Shown here: piece by piece, positions 54,347 to 64,000 of the stretch
How positions within the stretch are numbered: position 1 is the first letter of the stretch
Layout: every line of letters starts with the position of its first letter
From: Silene conica
Lineage: Eukaryota > Streptophyta > Magnoliopsida > Caryophyllales > Caryophyllaceae
DNA: 64,000 nt
Direction: 5' to 3'
NCBI GenBank assembly: GCA_029255685.2
Contig: CM055320.2
Location: 8,418,614 to 8,482,613, forward strand
Program-made: the position numbers and the translations under genes
Notes under the pieces: generated by a model
The model's input: only the letters and a program-made list of their open reading frames with translations
Told to the model about the DNA's origin: nothing
Database searches by the model: none

Positions 54347-56910
54347 TGTAATACCTCGTATTTTATCGGTAATTAATTTATATGGTTAGTAAGGTGTTGA
54401 TAATATTTGAACGTTATATTCGATAATTGATTTATCGAATGTGTATTTTATATTTTATAGATTATTGGTGTAGTACCTCATTATAATACCTATCGTTATA
54501 TTGACGTGTTAATCGTATTTGAACGTTAGTATTCGATAATTAACTACCGAATAAGTGTTTTATACTCTATATGTTGTTAGTATTATGTCATGTATGCATG
54601 TTAGCTAGTAAACCGTATCTTAATGTTAGCATTGGGCCTTGATATGCGTGTCTACCTTGAGCAGCCCACTTTGATAAGTTTATACAAACACCATACAAGT
54701 TAAACCCTAGGAACAAAAACACCTTCTACCGTCAACCCTAATCACCCCTTGTTTAACAGCCTCCATCACCTCGACTAAACCCTTCTGCCACTACGTCTGC
54801 CTCCACAACCCCACAACAAACACCATCCAAACACCGTCAACCACCGTGTGGTTTAGAGATGGCAAACAAAGGGAAATAAACGCAACAGTACAGCCGTCCC
54901 AATCTCGCATCCTTGCCTTGCACGACAACAAGTTGGTAAGCGTTTATCTTACTCTTCTCATGTCGGTTATATGTGTCTTTTGGTCGTTTGTAACCCGTGT
55001 CATACGTACAACATGCTTAACCCCTGTAAACCACCTTTGGACCACCATAGCTACCTTTAAAACGATCGTGGAAACGGACTTTGGACAGCGGGTCATACTC
55101 TGTTTTTTTTAAGCATACATCTGATTGTTTTTATGTTTCGTTTTCATCATGTTTTTGGGTTTGTTTTGTATCGACGGGCATGAGTACGGACTCTATGGGG
55201 TTGGTAGTTTATACTGGTGGTGCTGGGGTGGTGTGTGGTGGTCGGAAGGGGAGAAAATCAGTCGTGAAAACAGTGCCCAGAAGAGTGGCAGAGCCACGTT
55301 GCCTGTGTCAGTGAGTTTTGTGACGCTTGTTCAGGAGGTTTAGTGGTTTCGAGGCTAGGTGGTTGGCACCACGAGGTTGTGGGTGGTGTGGAGTGTCAAG
55401 GGTAGTAGCTGGTGGCGGTATTGGTGGAGGTAGCAGTCGGTTAAGAGGCTTGTGTAGTAGGTGTCGGTCACTGTTTTAGTATAGAGTTTGTGACAGCAGG
55501 TTTTGGTTGGTGGTTTTGAAGGTTGGTTGGGACGAGTCTGAAGTCGTGGAAGGTGTCAGTTAATGCACCGTGGTCCAGGGAGGGTATTCAAGGTGGTGCG
55601 GTGGTGGTCAGGGCGGCTTGAGGGTGTCGATGGGGAGCTGAAAGTAGGTGGTTAAGGGCTGTTGTTAGGGGCTGGAAGCAGCGTGAGTTTGGGTCATGTG
55701 TAGGCTGGTTTGGGCCGTGATGGTGGCTGGTAGAGTGGTCTCGAGTGGTGGCCAAGTGGTCGAGGTTGTGGGTGGTAGTATGGACTAGAGGTTAGGACCC
55801 ACCATGGTGGTTGTGGGTAGTCATGTTGGTGGTAGTGGTGGCGTGAAGTTGGCTACTCGAGTGTGACATGTACGGTAGAAATCGTTATGTTTCGATTACA
55901 TGTCTTTCTTATCATTATTATTATATGTATGGTTGACCATGGGCTATGTTATTATTATCATTAATATTAGTAGTTATCTTGTCATTATTTATTTTGGGTC
56001 GTGTTATAATGTGACTTTTAACGTGTATGTTGAGCTATTTAAGGAGGTTACCATATTTGGAAAGTTACCACTTTGGGTAATGTCTTTAGTAGGAAACTTT
56101 CTTTTTTTAGGAAGTTACCATAAACAGAATACGTACTTATGTTACGAGGTCTAGGGAGTTTTATTAATTATACAATATATGTTTAGGTGACGGTTTCCGC
56201 GGGGAACATCTTTCGGAGCTACTGACTGTCTTTCTGCAAGTTGAGGTAGGGGAAATAATTGAGATCTTGTTTACGATATTGTGACATGGATTATTAACTG
56301 TGGTGAGTTGTATACGTTTTATTGAATGAATAATATTATAATGTTATTGATTGACTGTATATTATGTGATAAGATACGAAGCGGAGATAAAGGGTCTGTG
56401 TTTGGTGCGGAGATAAAGGGTCTGTGTTTGGTGCGGAGATAAAAGGTCTGTGTTTGGTGCGAAGATAAAGGGTCTGTGATTGGTGTGGAGAATTATGGGT
56501 CTTGTGATTCGGAGTGGAGAAGTTCGACTTTCTATTTATAGTAATGTGATTTGGTTACAGTTTTTCTCTACTCAACCTCGTGGTTGACCCTGTGTCTTCG
56601 TGTGACACCTGTGATGATCCGTAATGGGGAGCAGTTTGACAGGAAAGATGGTGTTGTGGGAGCATGGGATGGCGTGAGCACTTGGATGGACCGACTTAGA
56701 TGTAGATCACCTATCTTGTAGTTATCAGTTGTACTTTTGTTTCCGTTGTGTAGCATCTGTAACACCAAAGTTTAAATCTTACCAGTTTTCTTATAAAGTA
56801 CTTTGGTTTGTTTACCTTGTTATTCACTACCTCGGATATTCCGAGATGGTAACAGCTCAATTTACTGAGGATGTCTTGCTAAAGGTTCCTTAATAAATCG
56901 GGGTGTGACA
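54347..56910 (+). repeat. Element F 5' LTR (2564 bp)
   Basis: TG...CA ends. It contains a GC-richer GTGG-rich stretch (about 55180-55870) and a 26-bp minisatellite (56375-56490). Open frames within are short and show no family resemblance. Confidence 0.85.
56375..56490 (+). repeat. 26-bp minisatellite in element F LTR
   Basis: Four to five copies of GGTGCGGAGATAAAGGGTCT plus GTGTTT, the later ones diverged. The same array is in the right LTR at about 60745-60860. Confidence 0.9.
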
Positions 56911-56912
56911 AG

Positions 56913-56924
56913 TGGTATCAGAGC
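56913..56924 (+). promoter_or_regulatory. Element F initiator-tRNA-Met primer binding site
   Basis: TGGTATCAGAGC, two bases after the left LTR end. Confidence 0.9.
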
Positions 56925-59900
56925 GAACGATCCTCAGGCCTAAACCAACTGAATAATAATGAACGTAGGAAGAGTCTAATAAAATGAACCCTGAGATGGA
57001 ACTGATAGGAGCCCCGAAAAGGAACGGGATGAGTTAGGGGCCCCCTCAAACCAGACCTGGGCCCTTCTGTTCTGTCTCGGGAACCCAATGAGAGTAATTG
57101 AAGAGTGGGTAGATTATATAGCGACCTAGTTATCTTGTGCTAACAATTTTTGCAGGGGCGGAATGAGGTAAGTAATGATGTGTACATGGTTAATGATGCA
57201 TTGTATTCTATGAGTTGATATCGGAAAGGATTGAGAAATGTATTACTTTAAGTATTGAGGACATGAAAATTGAAATACAAGTTTGAAATATAAGCGTGGC
57301 TAGTAGGATGATATGCATAAGAAGAATGCGACTGATATTGAAACGCTGATTGATATAAATGATTGAATCGAAATTTTCAGGAATGGGTGTATATTTATTG
57401 TATACTGAATTAGAGTGATATGATCATGTGTTTTTGGTGCCTCGAATTGTCTATAGTGTATCTGGTTATTAGATGACTAACGTAACTTTTGCAATATATT
57501 ACTTGGTATTTGGACATGACCTATCAGATTTAAATGTTATAGTAATTCATGTCTAGTGATATGCGGAGTGTGCTGCCCCAAGCCATGAGTGTCATATAGT
57601 TGTGTGTTACATTAGTATATACCTGTATAAATATCCAGACATTTAGATGATCTACTTTTCTGTTACGCAACCTTTACCGTGTTTTAGATGACTATTACAG
57701 AATGAAAATGTTATTATGATGCAACGTGATTTCTATATTTCGATGGTATGTCAACATGTTTTGGAGGAATGATGATTGTGTTTCATATGATAATATGACG
57801 TAATTTTAATGGAACTAAAATTTTAAATAAAGACCAGAATGTTACCCTGTTTGTACGGGTTGTCATCTAAAATGTATTCTTTATAGGAGTATGACAATAT
57901 TATGTGTGCTAACCTTCCGATTCAGCTTTTCAGTGCATTTGGTTTCATCTTAATATGAAGTATATTTTGAGAGAAATAAATGTTTTAGCCGACAATGGTC
58001 AGACTGTCACTGCGCGATTCAGTGTTACCCATGTTTCTGAACGAGGAACCGTTTAAAATGTATCTACTGTTTGTGTATAATTCCAACTCCAATGATTATA
58101 TGTTCATTCACATTCCCAAATAATAAATCACGTAAAGTCTTAACCAGATGTTAATTAATATTGATCTTTGCAAGTTGTCCAGTTTCCTGTTTTATTGCCG
58201 TAAAGTTCTGTTTAGACCAGTTAGTTATAAATAATTTCCTTAAGTTTTGCACTTTATTCTTTTCCTCTGATTAGAGAATCCATGATATTTCTCAAAAAAA
58301 CTATAATGGTTAACAAATGGTTGAACGGTTATTTAATTATAATTTTTATTGTTAAAAGTTGCAACATGATGTTTAATTGTTGGAATCGTAAGTTCTGTAA
58401 GTTTTATATAAAAGTTTAAGCAAATATGAACTTATGTGATGAACCACGTCACCCCCTGTTATGGCTTTAGTAACATGAACAATAGTCTTATGATAAGAAT
58501 ATGGACCTTACTACATGGTAATGTAACCTTGCTTATTTCATTGGGTTTTATATAAAATAGTTTCAGTTATACGGACGTTCCTACTTTCTATGGTATGACC
58601 TCGAAATAATTATGTGATGTTAAAATCATGATCATCAGAGAGGAGTCTTGACAAGTGGTAGAATGGAATTTAACTAGTACGATAATTAGCATGATGTCAT
58701 GAGTAAAAGTTATATAGCAATTTAATTGTTATAATTAATGGTGGTTATTTTGAACAACGTGAACCTTGTTGCTATTCTTTCGTATATTAAAGGTACATCT
58801 TTGTCTAGTTTCCTGATGTAATAGCCTATGACTCCGTCACGTATACTGTTGCGCCATAAAATGAATTGCATATTACTATGTTCGAAACCTGATCACGATG
58901 TATTGAGTTATTAGTTAGTTTGGCATGTGATTTAGTGTTGTGCATTCGTTTACTTCTATCGTTAAATTTTCATGATTCATGAACTACAATTTACGAGAAC
59001 AATGTTAGTAAAAAAAAAGAATTAGAATGTCCCCGTGCATCCCTTATTCCTGTCTGTAGCTTGTAGAATTGCCTCTTGATTCGTGTTCACAAATTACCGT
59101 TTCAATGTTTCAAAATATTTTCGAAGTGTTAAACCATGCTTAAGCTTGCTGTTTAGTAATTATGATGATTGTTTGCAATATGATATATTCTGTAACTATG
59201 TGTTGATGAAATCATGCATGAAAAATTACTTGTTGCGCGTTGGGTAACCCTTTATTTTGCAAGTCACAGATATTGACAGTTTCATGATAAATGATGTAAC
59301 GTGAATGAATATGAGATGTGCCTAAGTGATTCTAACTTATTGATATCTAGGAATGTTGAACGATCTGGTTAGTGTATGATTGGTGTATATTGGTGAAATG
59401 AGTCCAATGCGCCATGTTTAATTACGTTAATTAAATTTTGCTCTATGTTCTTTCCGAAATATGATTTTGCTTTTATAATATGTTTATGAACGTGAAATGT
59501 TTTAAATTGTCCATTATGAAGTACGAGTTGCTGATTGTCTAAATTGATGGGAATATGCTGAGTTGTGTCAAAATTTCAAGGATATGTAAGCATTAGCTAT
59601 TCTGATTCTGTTTTACTTCGTAAAACGTTTCTGCCAACCCTATTATTAATATTTTTGCTCAAGGTTATATATTTACATGGCTATGGGTTCTTACGAGTAC
59701 TTATTTGAGTTGAATAATAGTAATTGCTTTATTTTATTTTGATAGTTAAAATTTTCTATTGATAAGATAATTCTTTTGTTGCGAGATGGGTAAACTTTTG
59801 GTAATTGCTTAACTGAGTTATTTATGATGATGTTGTATTGAGATTGAGATTGCAGTTCAGTGTTTTATCAAGTTGTCGCCTTCTTTGACCTTGACTGGTG

Positions 59901-60726
59901 GGTGAGTAGCTTCGAGTTTTACTCTCTAAGTGTTGAGCAATTCCTTTAATGGAATATTTGGTAATATTGATATTGAAATCGAGATGAGAATTGGTCACTG
60001 GTTCTGAGTATGAGTTATTTGGCCGTTGTGCCATATTGTGTTTACGGTCCGATGTGACCTTGGTTGTTGAGTTGTTTTCTGAGCTTGGGATCGATATTGA
60101 GATGGAAACTATTTTTTTTTATTTACGGTTTTATCTCGTCAGTTCACTCACCCCTTGTCTTTGGTCTCAGATTCGACGATGAGTGCGATACTTGGTTACC
60201 GGGAGTGAGATAGTATGAGATAAAGTAATGAGTAAGGTGGAGTTATGAGATGAGAGTTGTATAATGAGGTTACGAGGACGTAACCGCGTTTTTAAGGGGG
60301 ATAGGATTGTAAAATCTTTTGATTTATGATATGTCTAGTTGTTTTACATGGCTAAGTGGTATGTCGCGTTTGTTTGTGTAAACTTGATAATCTCGTTTAC
60401 GTCTCTTATGCTTTTTATTGTGAATCGTGAAGACATCCTTTAAGTTAGTGATAAATTAAACTTTGGGGACAAAGTTTTCTTAACAAGGGTAGAATGTAAC
60501 ATGTCGTGTGTAAGAGTACGTGAGATGTTGTATGATGTTATACTTAGTTTCGTTGTGTGCTTAATAACCAGCTAGTTAGTCATGTGATGGTGAACTTCGT
60601 TCGTAAGACTGTAATACCCCGTCTTTTTATCGGTAATTAATTTATGTTGTTATTAAGGTGTTGGTACCAGCTTTTGGTCATGGGATGGTGAACTTCGGGA
60701 CGAAGTTCGCTTTAAGGGGGGAAGAC
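56925..60726 (+). other. Element F non-coding interior
   Basis: 3.8 kb of AT-rich sequence without a long open frame on either strand or any gag, protease, RT or integrase motif. This fits a LARD-type derivative. Near its right end a short extra LTR start (TGTAATACCCCG at 60610) follows a polypurine-like stretch, and the true polypurine tract follows at about 60711-60726. Confidence 0.7.
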
Positions 60727-61274
60727 TGTAATACCTCGTGTTTGGTGCGGAGATAAAGGGTCTGTGTTTGGTGCGGAGATAAAGGGTCTGTGTTTGGTGC
60801 GGAGATAAAAGGTCTGTGTTTGGTGCGAAGATAAAGGGTCTGTGATTGGTGTGGAGAATTATGGGTCTTGTGATTCGGAGTGGAGAAGTTCGACTTTCTA
60901 TTTATAGTAATGTGATTTGGTTACAGTTTTTCTCTACTCAACCTCGTGGTTGACCCTGTGTATTCGTGTGACACCTGTGATGATCCATAATGGGGAGCAG
61001 TTTGACAGGAAAGATGGTGCTGTGGGAGCATGGGATGGCGTGAGAACTTGGATGGACCGACTTAGATGTAGATACCTATCTTGTAGTTATCAGTTGTACT
61101 TTTGTTTCCGTTGTGTAGCATCTGTAACACCAAAGTTTAAATCTTACCAGTTTTCTTATAAAGACTTTGGTATGTTTACCTTGTTATTCACTACCTCGGA
61201 TATTCCGAGATGGTAACAGCTCAATTTACTGAGGATGTCTTGCTAAAGGTTCCTTAATAAATCGGGGTGTGACA
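60727..61274 (+). repeat. Element F 3' LTR, internally deleted (548 bp)
   Basis: Shares the first 13 bases TGTAATACCTCGT and then the last ~535 bp of the left LTR, beginning inside the minisatellite. About 2 kb is missing. Ends GGGTGTGACA. Confidence 0.88.
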
Positions 61275-61603
61275 GCAACTATTCGAGATGACCCAAAAAC
61301 CGATTGGAAAACCAAATAACTTCTTGACAAGTATATGGACAGGTATAATTCAATCTTGGGAACATGGCTTGAATAAGTTATTACAAGCATGCCAAAGAAT
61401 GATTATAACACTGCTCCAGAATCCATGGCTGCTATTCCGAGCAATGTTGAGATGTGCGAGAGGAGTTTCGAATGGGAGGGGCATGTCAAGTCGCTCATTA
61501 GCAATGATAGTAAGGTCGTGGTCTCGTGGATGATCTTGCTAAAGTCGCTTATGATATTGTGTTCTACAAGTATGAGCACCCTGCTCCTCCTTCAATGAAT
61601 TGA
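61275..61603 (+). pseudogene. PMEI-like pseudogene 2 (5' truncated by element F)
   Basis: Starts at the F boundary with 'ATIRDDPKTDWKTK', matching the SIDPKTDSKIK region of the intact gene. It continues with stops and frame changes through 'SNVEMCERSFEWEGHVKS' and 'SNDSK', and ends with the equivalent of the natural stop (PAPPSMN-like, TGA 61601-61603). The signal peptide and first Cys pair are missing. Confidence 0.85.
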
Positions 61604-62161
61604 GATTCAAGGAATGGAATTTTTACATTAGAATCAAAATATATCAAAAATGTATCAAGAATTAAATCCCAAGTTCCTAATTTTGAAGATTTTCTTTATT
61701 TAATAATAAAATGTGTTAAGGCTTAAGAGTATGTTCTAAGGAAAAGAAGAGAGGGGGCGAACTAGGACGCGGTATAAACAAAAGCGCATTCTAAGACACG
61801 GTAGTTATGAATCTTACAATAGCTAAAATGAAACACCATGAACCAGATAAATAAAGAGCCCAGTAGCCGAAAGAGAAGGTCGTAGTGTATATAGCCATTA
61901 CTAAACTGTATCATTCCCACAACAAGGGACAACTGCACTATTTACACACTAAAAATAAAAGAACTCCGAGTGCTTTTACGAAACGTTGGGCTCACAATGG
62001 TCCAATGGGAAGTTTCAGAGACCGCCACACTATGAATTTCATCCTATACTCAGCCAACCATTCTGCTATCTTGTTCCGTTCTATCCACACCATTCTGCTT
62101 CACTACTCATAAGGTGCAACAAACGAATTAAAAACAATAAAAAATGTGATTTCAAAGTTTA
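61604..62161. other. Shared 3' flank of PMEI-like copies; intergenic
   Basis: 61795-61960 matches the 3' flank of pseudogene 1 (45690-45870). The rest is intergenic and includes the 3' end of the next, minus-strand gene. Small open frames here are not supported. Confidence 0.6.
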
Positions 62162-63785
62162 CTACCTAGGAGATTCAGAACCAGCTACGTTGTGGTTGGC
62201 TACCGATGACACTGAGTACTGCTGAACAGAGATAATCCTGTGCTGCTTTGCGATGTCAGACAGGTACTGCGTTTCCCTGATATTTGTTGTTGCACTGGTT
62301 CTAGATGAAATTCCTGCAGCATAAAAACTTTACAACTTCACTTGGCTGCATCTCAATCCCTTTCACTTAAAGAATGTCAAGACGGAGAAGGGGTTTCATA
62401 ATTTTGCACAAAAGCATTATATGGAACGGTCTTACATTAAAGATAAATAAATTAATCATACAAGTTACTAGAGGAAAAGTCAGCATTTGGGGGTGTGTTT
62501 GACATAAAAGACCGTCTCCTACAAAACTTAATGTACTTTAAAACATAAACTAGATAGAACATTATGCCCGTAATAAGCTGAAGCGTCAATAGTCAAAAGA
62601 AGTCAGATCAGCATTGTAAAATTGGCGTGTGCGTCATTTCGCCTGTCTCAAAGATGAAATGTAGCTACTTGAACGGGAAGTGGGAACAATTAACATCTCA
62701 AACCATTCTTCTATATTGATTACAAAATCAAACAGGAGTATTTCACTGGGGAGGGCAACTGGGGCAAAAATACACTAAAATTACCCTGAAGCCACAATGA
62801 CTCCACTGACCATCGTTGGCACGGCAAGGGAGGGTTGAATGTTTGCAGCTTTACCCTATTTTCTTAATTCAATGGTTGTTTACGTATGACCCATGATGAA
62901 AATCGTGTCAAGAAATGCATCTACACTCTGTTACACAAGAAGCATAAAGAGTTTAGCGAGTCATTTTGCTCCATCGCCCAATCGGAAATGGAAACATCAT
63001 TCTTAAGAAAACAAAAAAAAGTGAAAGTTGTAAGTAATTCTGGGATGTAGGGAGGATTTTTAGATGCAAATTTCAGAAGAATACCAAAATTCAGTCCGCT
63101 AATAGTCTCTTTCACTGAATTCCAAACATCAAATCTATAATTTCGATTTGTATAGTTGTATCTCACCAATTCATAATCACAGAAGTTCCGAGTAAGCTAG
63201 ACAAACCAAGGACTAGGGCTAGGGCGTATCCAAAATTATGTTTTAAAGCAATTTACCTTGAAAAAACAGAACCAGACAGAACACAACAGTGAGCAACGTG
63301 GCAAACAACTGATTCTTCAAGGACCGTGGCCTTGATTCTTTCGCCTTCTTCAATGCCTTCATACGTTCAACTCTCGCACGCTTAACCCTAGCAAGCTCAT
63401 GAAGTTCCTTAATCAATTTCTGATCAGCTGAATCCAATGACAACCCTCTAGGTGGTCTAGGGGGTTTCGGGTGCTTCTTAGCACTCATTGCCTTACCCTT
63501 CTCCTTAATCACTTTCCTCCCAACACCTCTACTACCTTTTTCTACAACCAATCTCACACTCTCCAATTGATCATCACTACTAGAATCAAACGACGAAAAC
63601 TCCATATCTTCGTGAATAACCGTCTCATTACCACGTTCAGGCCCACCTTTACTACCACCCTCACATTCCAATTCCTTCATCATAGAATTATTTCCATACA
63701 CTTCACCCTTTTCAATATCACCCTCAAAGTTAAAGTTTCCGTCTTTCGAAGTCACATTATAAATATCCATCATGACACCCATCAA
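62162..63785 (-). CDS. Two-exon gene for a single-pass membrane protein of unknown function
   Basis: Exon 1 is 63785-63257 and exon 2 is 62313-62162, joined across a 943-bp intron (63256-62314) with GTAAAT donor and TGCAG acceptor. The phase is kept (529 + 152 = 681 nt, 226 residues). An in-frame TGA 12 nt upstream of ATG 63785 fixes the 5' limit; Met 2, 5 or 6 could also start. The N-terminal half is hydrophilic with an acidic/Ser patch near 60-75. Residues 100-150 are a Pro-rich basic segment (KPPRPPRGLSLD) and a charged helix (ELARVKRARVERMKALKKAK). Residues about 158-175 form one transmembrane helix (LFATLLTVVFCLVLFFQ). A 50-residue tail follows, so it is not strictly tail-anchored. It resembles a conserved plant membrane-protein family without known function. 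Confidence 0.82.
62314..63256 (-). other. Intron of the membrane-protein gene
   Basis: GT (63256-63255) to AG (62315-62314), AT-rich, with no inserted element recognised. Splicing joins a codon split after its first base. Confidence 0.8.
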
Positions 63786-64000
63786 ACTTAATCACCAAAA
63801 ACACAATTCTCAACTCATTTCCCAGTACTTTCTTAAAAAAACTGATCATAAACCAATAAATTATAATTTAATTACACCAAAGGTCCAAACTTTAATCAAT
63901 CCCCAACCTCTAAATTACTATTTAAATCAAAGGTTGCGTCTTTCTCCAATATAATGTTGCCGCAAAACCCTGCAATTTAATTGAACAAAAACCCACAAAT
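63786..64000 (-). promoter_or_regulatory. 5' flank of the membrane-protein gene
   Basis: Sequence upstream of the start codon, presumably 5' UTR and part of the promoter. No clear TATA box can be assigned. Confidence 0.4.

Larger units (their letters stand above)
54347..61274 (+). mobile_element. Element F: large LTR element without recognised coding region, chimeric flanks
   Basis: The left LTR (54347-56910) begins TGTAATACC and ends GGTGTGACA, followed by AG and TGGTATCAGAGC, the initiator tRNA-Met primer site. The right LTR (60727-61274) has the same ends but is only 548 bp because it lacks about 2 kb of the interior. It is preceded by 'GAACTTCGGGACGAAGTTCG' and TAAGGGGGGAAGAC, the polypurine tract typical of plant Ty3 chromoviruses. 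The 3.8-kb interior has no gag or pol. Flanks GGAAA (left, in E) and GCAAC (right, in a PMEI-like gene) do not match. Confidence 0.85.

Noticed and set aside
54846-55343. Frames of 72-88 codons in the element F LTR
   Set aside because: Short, with no motifs, inside an LTR whose ends and primer site are clear.
1487-56924. tRNA-like matches (TGGTATCAGAGC, TGGCGCCGTTGCCGGGGA)
   Set aside because: Only the 12-18 bases complementary to tRNA 3' ends are present, each beside an LTR. They are primer sites, not tRNA genes.
63471-63791. 106-codon plus-strand frame opposite exon 1 of the membrane-protein gene
   Set aside because: Antisense shadow of a gene supported by splice sites, phase and protein features.

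Overview
This window is repeat-dominated nuclear DNA from a flowering plant, most likely a dicot with a large, retrotransposon-rich genome. The signs are Athila/Tat-, CRM- and Copia-type LTR retrotransposons, a FAR1/MULE transposase, Helitrons, hAT and Stowaway-like elements, a pectin methylesterase inhibitor-like (PMEI-like) gene and a GT-AG intron. I cannot name the species. Only two host protein-coding loci look functional: a small secreted PMEI-like gene (39692-40273, +) and a two-exon gene for a single-pass membrane protein (62162-63785, -). Two broken PMEI-like copies lie at about 45355 and 61275.

Left half (1-36 kb). A degenerate tandem array (1-415) and LTR-like debris (416-1704) come first. 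Then follows a nest of retrotransposons whose order of insertion can be read from intact 5-bp target-site duplications (TSDs). A MULE transposase gene (minus, 33450-34857) was split by element A (1743-33449, TSD ATAGT), an internally deleted Athila/Tat-like element. A's 3' LTR was split by Copia element B (4722-32873, minus, TSD GTTTC). B's 3' LTR was split by Athila-like element C (5621-20611, minus, TSD TTCCT), which has a nearly intact gag-pol and a broken env-like gene. B's RNase H coding region was split by CRM-like Ty3 element D (21816-26194, plus, TSD TAGAA).

Middle (36-45 kb). Upstream of the intact PMEI-like gene, a block of about 0.9 kb is tandemly duplicated, and the first copy is interrupted by a 1.4-kb Helitron. 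Downstream lie a Stowaway-like MITE and a 4.2-kb non-autonomous hAT element (8-bp TSD TATGAAGC), which itself carries Helitron-like insertions.

Right half (45-64 kb). A PMEI-like pseudogene abuts element E (45891 onward). E is a gag-only element related to Athila (TR-GAG type), arranged LTR-internal-LTR-partial internal. E's second internal copy is cut by element F (54347-61274), a large LTR element with no recognisable coding sequence. F's two flanks do not match: E on the left and a second broken PMEI-like gene on the right. This suggests recombination between two F copies. The window ends with the two-exon membrane-protein gene.

The most unusual signals are: (i) GC-rich, CCGG-dense palindromic modules of about 42 bp that recur in the U3 of element C just upstream of its TATA box and again between its gag-pol and env-like genes, with an analogous but different module at the same place in element A; (ii) a repeated internal polypurine-tract-like motif shared by A, C and E; (iii) element E's gag-only protein with a long acidic C-terminal extension of unknown function; (iv) a 32-bp palindromic tandem array beside the MULE gene; and (v) the chimeric element F. 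All identities are by eye; no searches were run.
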